Below are positions 19,690 through 28,825 of a stretch of DNA of 49,809 nt, piece by piece. The translations under genes and the position numbers were made by a program. A model generated the notes under the pieces. That model did not search any database. It had not been told where the DNA came from and worked only from the letters and a program-made list of their open reading frames with translations. How positions within the stretch are numbered: the first letter of the stretch is position 1; every line of letters starts with the position of its first letter. Origin of the DNA: Actinomycetota bacterium (lineage in GTDB: Bacteria; Actinomycetota; Actinomycetes; Nanopelagicales; Nanopelagicaceae); contig CANKXJ010000002.1 in assembly GCA_947487595.1 (NCBI GenBank), positions 1-49,809 of the forward strand, in the 5' to 3' direction.

Positions 19690-22600
19690 TAAGTTTGATA
19701 GCAATTCCAAGTTCATTATCTTCAATTGCAAGTGTTGAGTCTTGAACCATAGATAGTGCTAGCACTTCATCCTTAATATGAGATTCATCGCTGGCAATTG
19801 CGCCTGCTATCTGTGCTGTTGCATTCCATTTCACATCAATGCGATCTGAGATTTCAAAACCATCGCTCTTTCTACGCTCTTGAATAAATCGAATCACTTC
19901 ACGCACATGCCCCGCAGCAATAAGTGCTGGGGTGAGCTCTAGATCAAGTGCCACGCTCTCACCTTCGTGTGAGGCAACCATCCAGCCAGTCTTTGGTACT
20001 TCTGTGATGACTAGGTCATCCAGAGTAATTTCCCAACTTCCTAGCTGAGTAGTTCCAGAAGCACGCAGCGTTTTCACAAGAGCAGTTGCATCAGTTGCTG
20101 CGATTGCCTTAGCTATCTCTTGGACCGCGCCACCATATTTGGCACCGAGTGATTTGAAGTTAGCTTTAATAGAGATATCGACTAAATCTCCATCGGCATG
20201 AGCGATATCTTGCAAATCAATCACATTGAGTTCATCTGCAATCTGCTCACGCATCTGTTCTGGCAATGCTGCCCATCCACTTGCTGCAATTAGTGCACGG
20301 CCCAATGGCTGTCGAATCTTTATGCCAGATTCTGCGCGTGATGCACGGCCAAGTTCAACGATGCGTCTAGTCAATGCCACTTGGTTTCCCAATTCTCGAT
20401 TAATCACTGCTGAATCTGCAACTGGAAAATCAGAGAGATGCACTGAAGCCACTGCTGATGAATCAGCTGGGATAACTAACTCTTGCCAGACTTGCTCAGT
20501 AATAAATGGCACCATAGGAGAGAGAAGTTGAGTCAGAGTTACTAAACACTCATGCAAAGTGGAAAGGGCGCTGGCATCTCCATCCCAGAACCTGCGTCGT
20601 GATCGGCGCACATACCAGTTAGAAAGATCATCGATGAATCTAGCTAGTGCGCGTCCTGCAACCTGTGAATCAAAATCAGTCAGGGCTGCGTCAACTTCCT
20701 CAATCAAAAGATTGAGTTCAGAGATAATCCAGCGATCCATGAGTGGTCTATCTACGACCTTTGTGCGCTGACTTAAATCAAACTGTGATGCATTGGCATA
20801 GAGAGCGTGGAAAGAGACCGTATTCCAATAGGTCAATAGAGTTTTTCGAACAACTTCATTGATTGCATCATGGCCAACACGACGTGCCGCCCATGGCGAA
20901 CCTGCTGCCAACATGTACCAACGAACAGCATCTGCGCCATGTTGATCCATCAGTGCGATTGGTTCTAAAACATTGCCCAAGTGCTTACTCATTTTGCGGC
21001 CATCTTTATCCAAGATATGTCCAAGGCAAAGAACACTCTTATAAGAGGATTTATTAAAGACCAGGGTTCCAATTGTCATGAGTGTGTAAAACCAGCCACG
21101 TGTTTGATCGATTGCTTCACAGATAAAGTCGGCAGGGTAGGACTCTTTAAATTTTTCAACAGAGCCTTGCTTGTGCGGGTATCCCCATTGAGCAAATGGC
21201 ATTGCTCCAGAGTCATACCAACAATCAATTACCTCAGGCACGCGCACCATCGTGGAATCACACTGCGCGCATGCAAAAGTAATGTCATCAACAAATGGGC
21301 GGTGTGGATCTAAATTTGAGAGCTCTTGTCCCGCAAGTGCGCCTAACTCAGCTAGCGAATCAACGCAGATCTCATGCGTGTTTTCACAGCGCCAGATAGG
21401 TAGGGGAGTGCCCCAAAAACGATTGCGGGAAAGGGCCCAGTCAATATTGTTATTGAGCCAATCACCGTAACGGCCCTCTTTAATTGTTTCTGGATGCCAA
21501 TCTGTTGCTGCATTTTCGCGAAGAAGAGCATCCTTAATTGAAGTGGTGCGGATGTACCAGGATGGTTGCGCGTAATACATCAACGCTGTGTGACAGCGCC
21601 AGCAATGAGGATATGTGTGTTCATATGGTTGGTGCTTATAGAGAACTCCACTGGCCTTTAACTCTTTCACCAAGAGTTTATCGGCCTCTTTAAAGAAGAT
21701 TCCACCAACAACTTTCACTTCTTTTAAGAAGTGTCCATCTGGTGCAATGGGATTAACTACGGGCAAGCCATATGCACGGCAGACCGCCAAGTCATCAGCA
21801 CCAAATGCTGGTGATTGATGGACTAGTCCAGTTCCATCTTCTGTTGTTACATAGGTTGCAAGAACAATGTAATGCGCATCTGGAATCTCTACAAAATCAA
21901 AGGGACGCTTATATGTTGTGCGCTCTAGCTCTTTTCCGAGCATTTTCTTCACAATCTTCTTCTCACCCTTAACGCTCTCTAATAACGCCTCAGCAACAAC
22001 TAGTACTTCACTGACTTCATCTACAGTTACTTCAACAGCCACATAACCCACTTCTGGATGAACTGCAATTGCAGTATTTGATACCAAGGTCCATGGAGTC
22101 GTTGTCCAGACAAGGAAACTGGCCTTCAGTGCAACTAAGTCGCCAGAAGTAATGGGGAAGCGAACATAAACCGAAGGATCTGTAACTGTTTCATAGCCTT
22201 GTGCTAATTCATGATCTGAGAGTCCAGTTCCACAGCGCGGGCAATATGGTGCAACGCGATGATCTTGAACGAGTAATCCCTTTTTCCAGATCTCTTTAAG
22301 AGACCACCACACACTCTCAACATATTCAGGTGACATGGTCCAATACGCTTCATCAAAATCAACCCAGAAGCCCATGCGATGTGTCATGTCTGTAAATGCA
22401 CCAACATGTCGTTGTACTGATTCACGGCACTTTTCGTTAAATGCTGCAATTCCATATTTTTCGATATCGCCTTTACCGGCAAAGCCCAACTCTTTTTCAA
22501 CAGCGATTTCAACTGGCAAACCATGACAATCCCAACCAGCTTTACGGATTACATGCTTTCCCTTCATTGTGTGAAAGCGTGGAAAGACATCCTTAAAAAC

Positions 22601-22789
22601 ACGTGCTTCAATGTGGTGAGTTCCTGGCATTCCATTTGCAGTTGGGGGACCTTCATAAAACATCCATGCAGGTGCGCCTTCACGGGCAGAAACAGTTTTT
22701 TCGAAAATCTCGTTATCGCGCCAGAACTTTAATATCGTATGTTCGACGGCAGGCAGATCAACAGCTGCTGGGATTGCGCGAAACGACAT
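19676..22789 (-). CDS. ileS: Isoleucyl-tRNA synthetase
   Basis: FYEGPPTANGMPGTHHIEAR (HIGH-region), GRKMSKHLGNV (KMSKS); start MSFRAIPAAVDLP at 22789 after GGAGG SD. Confidence 0.97.
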   Translation of the reverse strand: MSFRAIPAAVDLPAVEHTILKFWRDNEIFEKTVSAREGAPAWMFYEGPPTANGMPGTHHIEARVFKDVFPRFHTMKGKHVIRKAGWDCHGLPVEIAVEKELGFAGKGDIEKYGIAAFNEKCRESVQRHVGAFTDMTHRMGFWVDFDEAYWTMSPEYVESVWWSLKEIWKKGLLVQDHRVAPYCPRCGTGLSDHELAQGYETVTDPSVYVRFPITSGDLVALKASFLVWTTTPWTLVSNTAIAVHPEVGYVAVEVTVDEVSEVLVVAEALLESVKGEKKIVKKMLGKELERTTYKRPFDFVEIPDAHYIVLATYVTTEDGTGLVHQSPAFGADDLAVCRAYGLPVVNPIAPDGHFLKEVKVVGGIFFKEADKLLVKELKASGVLYKHQPYEHTYPHCWRCHTALMYYAQPSWYIRTTSIKDALLRENAATDWHPETIKEGRYGDWLNNNIDWALSRNRFWGTPLPIWRCENTHEICVDSLAELGALAGQELSNLDPHRPFVDDITFACAQCDSTMVRVPEVIDCWYDSGAMPFAQWGYPHKQGSVEKFKESYPADFICEAIDQTRGWFYTLMTIGTLVFNKSSYKSVLCLGHILDKDGRKMSKHLGNVLEPIALMDQHGADAVRWYMLAAGSPWAARRVGHDAINEVVRKTLLTYWNTVSFHALYANASQFDLSQRTKVVDRPLMDRWIISELNLLIEEVDAALTDFDSQVAGRALARFIDDLSNWYVRRSRRRFWDGDASALSTLHECLVTLTQLLSPMVPFITEQVWQELVIPADSSAVASVHLSDFPVADSAVINRELGNQVALTRRIVELGRASRAESGIKIRQPLGRALIAASGWAALPEQMREQIADELNVIDLQDIAHADGDLVDISIKANFKSLGAKYGGAVQEIAKAIAATDATALVKTLRASGTTQLGSWEITLDDLVITEVPKTGWMVASHEGESVALDLELTPALIAAGHVREVIRFIQERRKSDGFEISDRIDVKWNATAQIAGAIASDESHIKDEVLALSMVQDSTLAIEDNELGIAIKLTKAS

Positions 22790-22955
22790 TAATAATCCTC
22801 CACGAGTAGGAAAACAACTCTGGAGGGACGTGACCTGCTGGCGCAGATCTCGCGGTACCACCCGCCTTGCGTGAAATTCACGCCACTTAGATTTTCTATC
22901 CACAGCTAGTTCTAGATGGTTTTCACCATTTCTTCTAGCAAACTCGTGAGGTGAT
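22790..22955 (-). promoter_or_regulatory. Ile T-box leader of ileS, probably translation-regulating, with ultrashort-type Stem I
   Basis: Minus strand GGGTGGTACCGCG (22851-22863); Stem I GCTAG...ATC...CTAGC with GGT-GAAA-ACC distal hairpin and ATC specifier (22915-22917); SD-sequestering hairpin CCTCCA/TGGAGG (22797-22826). Confidence 0.9.
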
Positions 22956-22990
22956 GGCCCCGTCAATGCTCATATGCGGTAGTGGCTCAA

Positions 22991-22996
22991 TACTAT
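22991..22996 (+). promoter_or_regulatory. Candidate -10 (TACTAT) for the dksA-like gene, overlapping TAGTAT on the minus strand
   Basis: ATACTAT reads TACTAT on + and TAGTAT on -. Confidence 0.3.
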
Positions 22997-23015
22997 CGCC
23001 TACTCAAGCCAAATT

Positions 23016-23053
23016 ATGCCCGTGGCTAATTGGTAACAGCCCCGTAAGGGCAT
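23016..23053 (+). promoter_or_regulatory. Structured leader element upstream of the dksA-like gene
   Basis: Outer stem ATGCCC (23016-23021)/GGGCAT (23048-23053), inner stem GGCT/AGCC (23024-23041), alternative GCCC-CGTAA-GGGC. Confidence 0.4.
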
Positions 23054-23066
23054 TAAGGTTCGCGAC

Positions 23067-23280
23067 ATGCCTAAGAAGCCGATCAAGAAAGCATCAGCCA
23101 AGAAGGCTGCTGCCAAAAAGGCTCCTACGAAGAAAAAGGTAGCTAAAAAAGCTCCCGCCAAAAAGACTTCAGCTAAGAAGCCAGCAGCCAAAAAGGCTCC
23201 TAAAAAGAAGTCCTCAGCTAAAAAAGCATCGGTAAAGAGCATTCCAGTTAAAAAAGCTCCAGGTAAGCCATTTCCATCTA
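23067..23280 (+). repeat. Degenerate AKKA/KKAP coding repeat (low-complexity Lys/Ala/Pro tail)
   Basis: Recurrent AAAAAGGCTCC/AAGAAGGCTGC-type units encoding KKAP/KKAA. Confidence 0.75.
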
Positions 23281-23843
23281 AGACAACTTTGACTGTTGAT
23301 GAGAAATCTCAAACAGTTTCAGTCTCGACAATTTCTGCGCCAGTTGCTGCGCCAGTAGTTGAAGAGCGCCGATTGGTAATGCCACCACCACCGCGCCCAG
23401 TTAAAAGTGGAAAGAAGGCTGCGCCACTTAAGCCAATCAAAGTTGCTCCAACACCCATCGTTGTCAGTGATAGTGAATCACCATGGACTGGAGCAGAGCT
23501 AAAAAGCATTCGTACTGAGATTTCTAAAGAGTTGGCTCGCCTTCGTGTTGAACTAGCTAAGGTTGAGTTAGAGATGGACTCTCTTATTCAAGAATCTGGT
23601 GAAGGTGCTGGAGATGATCAAGCAGATGCTGGAACGAAAACTTTTGAACGCGAACATGAGATGTCACTAGTGATTAATGCCCGTGACATGGTTTTGCAAA
23701 CAGAGCGTGCCTTGGATCGAATCGACTCCAAGAGTTATGGAAACTGCGAAGAATGCGGAAGTGCAATTGGTAAGGCCCGTTTACAAGTATTCCCACGGGC
23801 CACTTTGTGCATGATCTGTAAGCAGAAGGAAGAACGGCGCTAA
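23067..23843 (+). CDS. TraR/DksA-type C4 zinc-finger protein with lysine/alanine-rich histone H1-like N-terminal tail
   Basis: N-terminal [17 protein letters not shown] repeats; C-terminal [36 protein letters not shown]. Confidence 0.88.
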   Translation: MPKKPIKKASAKKAAAKKAPTKKKVAKKAPAKKTSAKKPAAKKAPKKKSSAKKASVKSIPVKKAPGKPFPSKTTLTVDEKSQTVSVSTISAPVAAPVVEERRLVMPPPPRPVKSGKKAAPLKPIKVAPTPIVVSDSESPWTGAELKSIRTEISKELARLRVELAKVELEMDSLIQESGEGAGDDQADAGTKTFEREHEMSLVINARDMVLQTERALDRIDSKSYGNCEECGSAIGKARLQVFPRATLCMICKQKEERR

Positions 23844-23845
23844 CA

Positions 23846-24328
23846 GTGCGCGTGTGGCGCACACTCTTAGGTGTTGCCTGGCTGATCTGGCTTGCAGATT
23901 TAGCTACCAAAATCTGGGCAGTGGAATATTTATCCAATCGTGGTCCTGTAAAAATTATCGGCTCACTCTTCCAACTCAACTTCATCAGAAACTCTGGCGC
24001 TGCCTTTTCATTTGCGACAGGGGCAACCTTGTTTCTCTCTCTTTTTGGAATCGCCGTATTAATCGCAATCACTTATTACGCACCTTCACTGACCTCAAAG
24101 GGATGGGCAGTAGTTTTAGGCTTAGTTATGGGTGGGGTTTTAGGAAATCTGACAGATCGCATTTTTAGAGAGCCAGGATTGCTGCGGGGCCATGTTATCG
24201 ATTGGATGCAACTGCCTCATTGGCCTATATTCAATATTGCAGATACTGCAATCGTGGTTGCAGCCTTTATTTCCGTTGTTTTAACTGCGCGCAATATCCC
24301 GCCTATTAAAAAAGAAGAGTTGATATGA
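23846..24328 (+). CDS. lspA: Lipoprotein signal peptidase
   Basis: FIRNSGAAFSFATG, GGVLGNLTDRIFR, FNIADTAIV motifs; 4 TM segments. Confidence 0.95.
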   Translation: MRVWRTLLGVAWLIWLADLATKIWAVEYLSNRGPVKIIGSLFQLNFIRNSGAAFSFATGATLFLSLFGIAVLIAITYYAPSLTSKGWAVVLGLVMGGVLGNLTDRIFREPGLLRGHVIDWMQLPHWPIFNIADTAIVVAAFISVVLTARNIPPIKKEELI

Positions 24329-25266
24329 GCACTCGAGAACAGCGCACACTGTCAGTGCCAGAAGGCGTGGCGGGTGAGCGAATCGATAGTGCTCTCACTC
24401 GTGTGCTGGGTCTTTCGCGCACAGCTGTCGTCAAACTATTAGAAGATGGCGACATCACTACATCGGGAAAAGCTATGGCTAAATCTGATCGAGTCAGTGC
24501 TAACCAAGTAATTGACGTGCTGATGCCAGCGCCTATTAATCAAGACCCAATTCCCCTAACGCCACTAGAAGGTCTTTCAATTGTTTATGAGGATGATGCC
24601 ATTGTTGTTATCGATAAGCCGGTGGGATGTGCTGCCCATCCAAGTCCAGGCTGGATGGGTCCAACTGTTGTTGGTGCATTGATGGCAGCCGGGTATTCAA
24701 TTTCAACAAGTGGGGCTGCAGAGCGACAAGGCATTGTCCATCGCCTAGATGTTGGCACTAGTGGCTTAATGATTGTCGCAAAGAGTGATCGTGCATTTAC
24801 AGTATTAAAGGATGCCTTTAGAAATCGCACTGTAGACAAGATTTATCATGCGCTGATTCAAGGACATATGGATCCCACCACTGGAACTATTGACGCTCCG
24901 ATTGATCGGCATCCAAAAGAGGATCATCGTTTTGCTGTGGTGGCAACAGGTAAAGACTCCATTACGCACTATGAAGTCATTGAGTTCTATCGCGGCGTTT
25001 CCTTAGCAAAAGTTGAGTTAGAAACTGGGCGCACACACCAAATCCGTGTTCACTTCTCTGCACTTAACCATCCACTTGTTGGAGACACTACCTATGGGGC
25101 AGATCCGGTATTGGCTAAATCTCTAGAGATGAGACGGCCTTGGCTACACGCCAAAGAGCTCATGTTTGACCACCCGATTACTGGCGAGCACCTGAGTTTT
25201 AGCGCACCATACCCAGCCGATCTCACACGCTCATTGGCGTTGCTATCTGATGCAGTTCTTCCGTAA
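24325..25266 (+). CDS. rluD: RluD-family 23S rRNA pseudouridine synthase
   Basis: S4-like N-terminus, GIVHRLDVGTSGLMIVAKS, ETGRTHQIRVHF. Confidence 0.93.
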   Translation: MSTREQRTLSVPEGVAGERIDSALTRVLGLSRTAVVKLLEDGDITTSGKAMAKSDRVSANQVIDVLMPAPINQDPIPLTPLEGLSIVYEDDAIVVIDKPVGCAAHPSPGWMGPTVVGALMAAGYSISTSGAAERQGIVHRLDVGTSGLMIVAKSDRAFTVLKDAFRNRTVDKIYHALIQGHMDPTTGTIDAPIDRHPKEDHRFAVVATGKDSITHYEVIEFYRGVSLAKVELETGRTHQIRVHFSALNHPLVGDTTYGADPVLAKSLEMRRPWLHAKELMFDHPITGEHLSFSAPYPADLTRSLALLSDAVLP

Positions 25267-25285
25267 GCAATAATCTACGACCACC

Positions 25286-28200
25286 ATGACTTCTGAGAAT
25301 TTCGTACATCTGCACGTCCATACTGAGTATTCAATGCTCGATGGTGCAGCACGTGTTCCCGATTTAATGCAAGAAGTTGCCAGACAGGGCATGCCTGCAA
25401 TTGCAATGACAGATCATGGAAATGTATTTGGCGCCTATGAGTTCTATAAGCAAGCGAAAAAAGTAGGCATTAAGCCAATTATTGGAATTGAAGCCTACGT
25501 TGCCCCTGAATCTCGCTTTGATAAAAAGAGAGTGCAGTGGGCTAGTGGCGGTGAAGATGATGTTTCAGGTGGTGGTGCTTATACGCACATGACTATTTTA
25601 GCTGAAAACAATGTTGGTCTAGGAAATCTCTTTCGCTTGTCATCACTTGCATCTCTTGAAGGTTATTACTACAAGCCCCGCATGGATAGAGAACTCCTTG
25701 CTCAGTATTCAAAAGGACTTATTGCAACAACTGGTTGTCCTGGTGGAGAGATTCAAACGCGCTTGCGTATGGGTGCATATAAAGAGGCAATCAAGGCCGC
25801 TAGTGATTATCGAGATATCTTTGGTGAAGGCAATTTCTTTTTAGAACTGATGGATCACGGCATTGATATTGAAAGCCGTGTCAAAGCTGACTTGCTCAAG
25901 CTTGGAAAAGAGTTAGGCCTTCCACTGCTTGCAACCAATGATCTGCACTACACACTGCAAGCAGATTCTGGAGCACATGAGGCCTTGCTATGTGTTCAAT
26001 CGGGTTCCACATTGGCAGATCCCAAGCGATTTAAATTTGATAACGACTCTTTCTATGTCAAGACTCCGGCGCAGATGCGAGAGCTCTTTAAAGACATTCC
26101 AGAGAGTTGCGATAACACATTACTAATTGCCGAGCGCTGCGATGTGACGATGCGAGAAAATGAAAACCTCCTTCCACAATTTGATGTTCCAGCTGGAGAG
26201 ACAGAGGATTCTTGGCTTAAAAAAGAAGCAGTTCGAGGCATGAAGGAGCGTCTAGGCGCAAAGCTCACGCCAGCCCATGAATCTCGTCTTGATTATGAAC
26301 TTGGCGTGATGGAGAAGATGGGCTTTCCGGGTTACTTCCTTGTTGTTGCTGACTTAGTCGGATATGCCAAGAAAGTTGGTATTCGAGTCGGCCCAGGTCG
26401 AGGTTCTGCACCTGGCTCTTTAGTTGCCTATTCACTGGGTATCACTGGCTTAGATCCACTTGAGCATGGACTTTTGTTCGAGCGCTTTCTTAATCCAGAA
26501 CGTATCTCTATGCCTGATATCGACTTGGACTTTGATGAGCGTCGTCGCGGCGAAATGATTCGTTATGCAACCAATAAATATGGTGAAGATCGAGTTGCTC
26601 AGATCATCACCTATGGAACTATTAAATCCAAGCAAGCAATTAAGGACTCAACACGCGTGCTTGGTTATCCATATGTCATTGGTGAAAAACTAACAAAGGC
26701 TCTACCTCCATCTGTGATGGGAAAAGATATTTCTCTAGCCGGGATATTTGATTCTAAAGATGATCGCTACGGTGAAGCGGGGGAGTTCCGCTCCCTTTAT
26801 GAATCAGATCCAGATTCAAAGCGAGTGGTTGATACGGCCCGTGGTCTTGAGGGGTTAAAGCGCCAGTGGGGTGTTCACGCAGCTGGAGTTATTCTCTCTC
26901 GCGAACCATTGCTCGATATTATTCCTATCCACCGCCGTGAAGCAGATGGTGCCATCATTACGCAGTTCGATATGGGTGCATGTGAATCTATTGGCTTACT
27001 CAAGATGGACTTCTTGGGTCTTCGAAATCTCTCTGTTTTAGATGATGCCTTATTAAATATAAAAGAGAATCAAAATATTGATGTTGTATTAGAGGATTTA
27101 AAACTCGATGATAAAAAGACATATGAGCTACTCTCTCGAGGTGACACGCTCGGCGTCTTCCAACTCGATGGTGGGCCAATGCGAGCTTTGCTTAAATCCA
27201 TGTCGCCTGATTCATTTGAAGATATCTCAGCTGTTATTGCTCTCTATCGTCCAGGTCCAATGGGTGAGAATGCACATAACAACTACGCCGATCGCAAAAA
27301 TAAGCGCAAGCCAGTTGAACCTATTCACCAAGAACTTTCACAACCATTGCAAGAGATTCTTGGTGACACATATGGTCTGATTGTTTATCAGGAACAAGTA
27401 ATGGCAATTGCCCAAAAGGTTGCTGGTTTCTCTCTGGGGCGCGCAGATCTATTGCGTAAGGCGATGGGTAAGAAGAACAAAGATATTTTGGATAAGGAAT
27501 ACATTCCTTTTGAAGCGGGGATGAAGGCTAATGGTTTTTCAACTACGGCAATCAAACGCTTATGGGACGTTCTTATTCCATTCTCTGATTACGCTTTCAA
27601 CCGCGCTCACTCTGCAGGCTATGGCGTCGTTTCATATTGGACCGCTTATCTAAAAACTAATTATCCAACTGAATACATGGCTGCACTTTTAACTAGTGTT
27701 AGAGACGATAAAGATAAATCAGCTCTGTATTTGAGTGAGTGCCGCCGCATGGGTATCAATGTGTTGCCACCTGATGTCAATGAATCAAATGGTGAATACA
27801 CCCCGCGTGGGAAAGATATTCGCTTTGGTCTTGCAGCGATTAGAAATGTTGGTGAAGGAGTCGTTGCATCCATTAAAGCAGCGCGTGAGAGTAAAGGGCG
27901 TTTCGCTTCATTTGGTGATTTCTTGGCAAAAGTTGATGCACAAGTGTGTAATAAGAAAACGATTGAATCTTTGATTAAAGCTGGAGCATTTGGCTCTCTA
28001 GGATCAACTCGTAAAGGTTTGATTGCTGTTCACCTTGAAGCAATTGATTCAGTAATTGAGAGCAAGCGAGCCGAGGCTATCGGTCAGTTTGATTTATTTG
28101 GCGGGGAAGCTATTACAGAAGTTTCAGGTTTGGACATAGAGATCCCAACAGGTGAGTGGGATAAGGCGATGTTGCTCAGTTATGAGCGTGAGATGTTAGG

Positions 28201-28783
28201 ACTATATGTTTCTGATCATCCACTCTTAGGGGTTGAACATGTGCTTCGAGCAAACACAGACATGTCTATCAGCGAACTAGTTGATGAAGGCGCTCAACAT
28301 GAATCCGTTGTCACTATCGGAGGCTTAATTACCAGCGTTACTCGAAAAGTTTCAAGGCAAGGTGCTTCTTGGGCCGTTGTGACGATTGAAGATCTTGAAG
28401 GATCCCTTGAAGTTCTCTTCTTCTCAAATACCTACAATCAATATTCAATGTCATTAACTGAGGATCGAATAGTGACCGTTCGTGGTCGCGTTGATCGCCG
28501 TGAAGAGAATCTGCGATTTACTGCCCTTGAAATGTCGATGCCAGATATTTCAGCAGGCCCAACTGGTCCTTTAGTAATTTCAATTCCAATGTCTCAATGC
28601 ACACCACCTGTGGTTGATCGCATTAAGGAAATCCTGCGTTCACATCCTGGAAAGCGAGAAGTTCATCTTTCCTTGGGCGAAAATGGAAGCAGCACCGTTA
28701 TGAAGATTGATGCATCGGTCACAGCTTCTCCATCATTGAGCGCAGATTTGAAATCAATTCTTGGGCCTAACTGCCTGGTTTAA
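25286..28783 (+). CDS. dnaE: DNA polymerase III subunit alpha
   Basis: FVHLHVHTEYSMLDGAA (PHP), GPGRGSAPGSLVAYSLGIT, PDIDLDFDERRR, AFNRAHSAGYGVVSYWTAYLK; 1165 aa. Confidence 0.98.
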   Translation: MTSENFVHLHVHTEYSMLDGAARVPDLMQEVARQGMPAIAMTDHGNVFGAYEFYKQAKKVGIKPIIGIEAYVAPESRFDKKRVQWASGGEDDVSGGGAYTHMTILAENNVGLGNLFRLSSLASLEGYYYKPRMDRELLAQYSKGLIATTGCPGGEIQTRLRMGAYKEAIKAASDYRDIFGEGNFFLELMDHGIDIESRVKADLLKLGKELGLPLLATNDLHYTLQADSGAHEALLCVQSGSTLADPKRFKFDNDSFYVKTPAQMRELFKDIPESCDNTLLIAERCDVTMRENENLLPQFDVPAGETEDSWLKKEAVRGMKERLGAKLTPAHESRLDYELGVMEKMGFPGYFLVVADLVGYAKKVGIRVGPGRGSAPGSLVAYSLGITGLDPLEHGLLFERFLNPERISMPDIDLDFDERRRGEMIRYATNKYGEDRVAQIITYGTIKSKQAIKDSTRVLGYPYVIGEKLTKALPPSVMGKDISLAGIFDSKDDRYGEAGEFRSLYESDPDSKRVVDTARGLEGLKRQWGVHAAGVILSREPLLDIIPIHRREADGAIITQFDMGACESIGLLKMDFLGLRNLSVLDDALLNIKENQNIDVVLEDLKLDDKKTYELLSRGDTLGVFQLDGGPMRALLKSMSPDSFEDISAVIALYRPGPMGENAHNNYADRKNKRKPVEPIHQELSQPLQEILGDTYGLIVYQEQVMAIAQKVAGFSLGRADLLRKAMGKKNKDILDKEYIPFEAGMKANGFSTTAIKRLWDVLIPFSDYAFNRAHSAGYGVVSYWTAYLKTNYPTEYMAALLTSVRDDKDKSALYLSECRRMGINVLPPDVNESNGEYTPRGKDIRFGLAAIRNVGEGVVASIKAARESKGRFASFGDFLAKVDAQVCNKKTIESLIKAGAFGSLGSTRKGLIAVHLEAIDSVIESKRAEAIGQFDLFGGEAITEVSGLDIEIPTGEWDKAMLLSYEREMLGLYVSDHPLLGVEHVLRANTDMSISELVDEGAQHESVVTIGGLITSVTRKVSRQGASWAVVTIEDLEGSLEVLFFSNTYNQYSMSLTEDRIVTVRGRVDRREENLRFTALEMSMPDISAGPTGPLVISIPMSQCTPPVVDRIKEILRSHPGKREVHLSLGENGSSTVMKIDASVTASPSLSADLKSILGPNCLV

Positions 28784-28813
28784 ATCCAAGTCCATCGTGC
28801 AGAGCACAGCCGT

Positions 28814-28819
28814 TACAAT
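28814..28819 (+). promoter_or_regulatory. Candidate -10 (TACAAT) 6 nt before the hisD GTG
   Basis: TACAAT-TGGCAT-GTG. Confidence 0.5.
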
Positions 28820-28825
28820 TGGCAT

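Noticed and set aside
19676-22966. 1096-aa version of IleS with the N-terminal extension MTGPSPHEFARRNGENHLELAVDRKSKW...
   Set aside because: The extension reads through the T-box leader; the SD and conserved N-terminus place the start at 22789.
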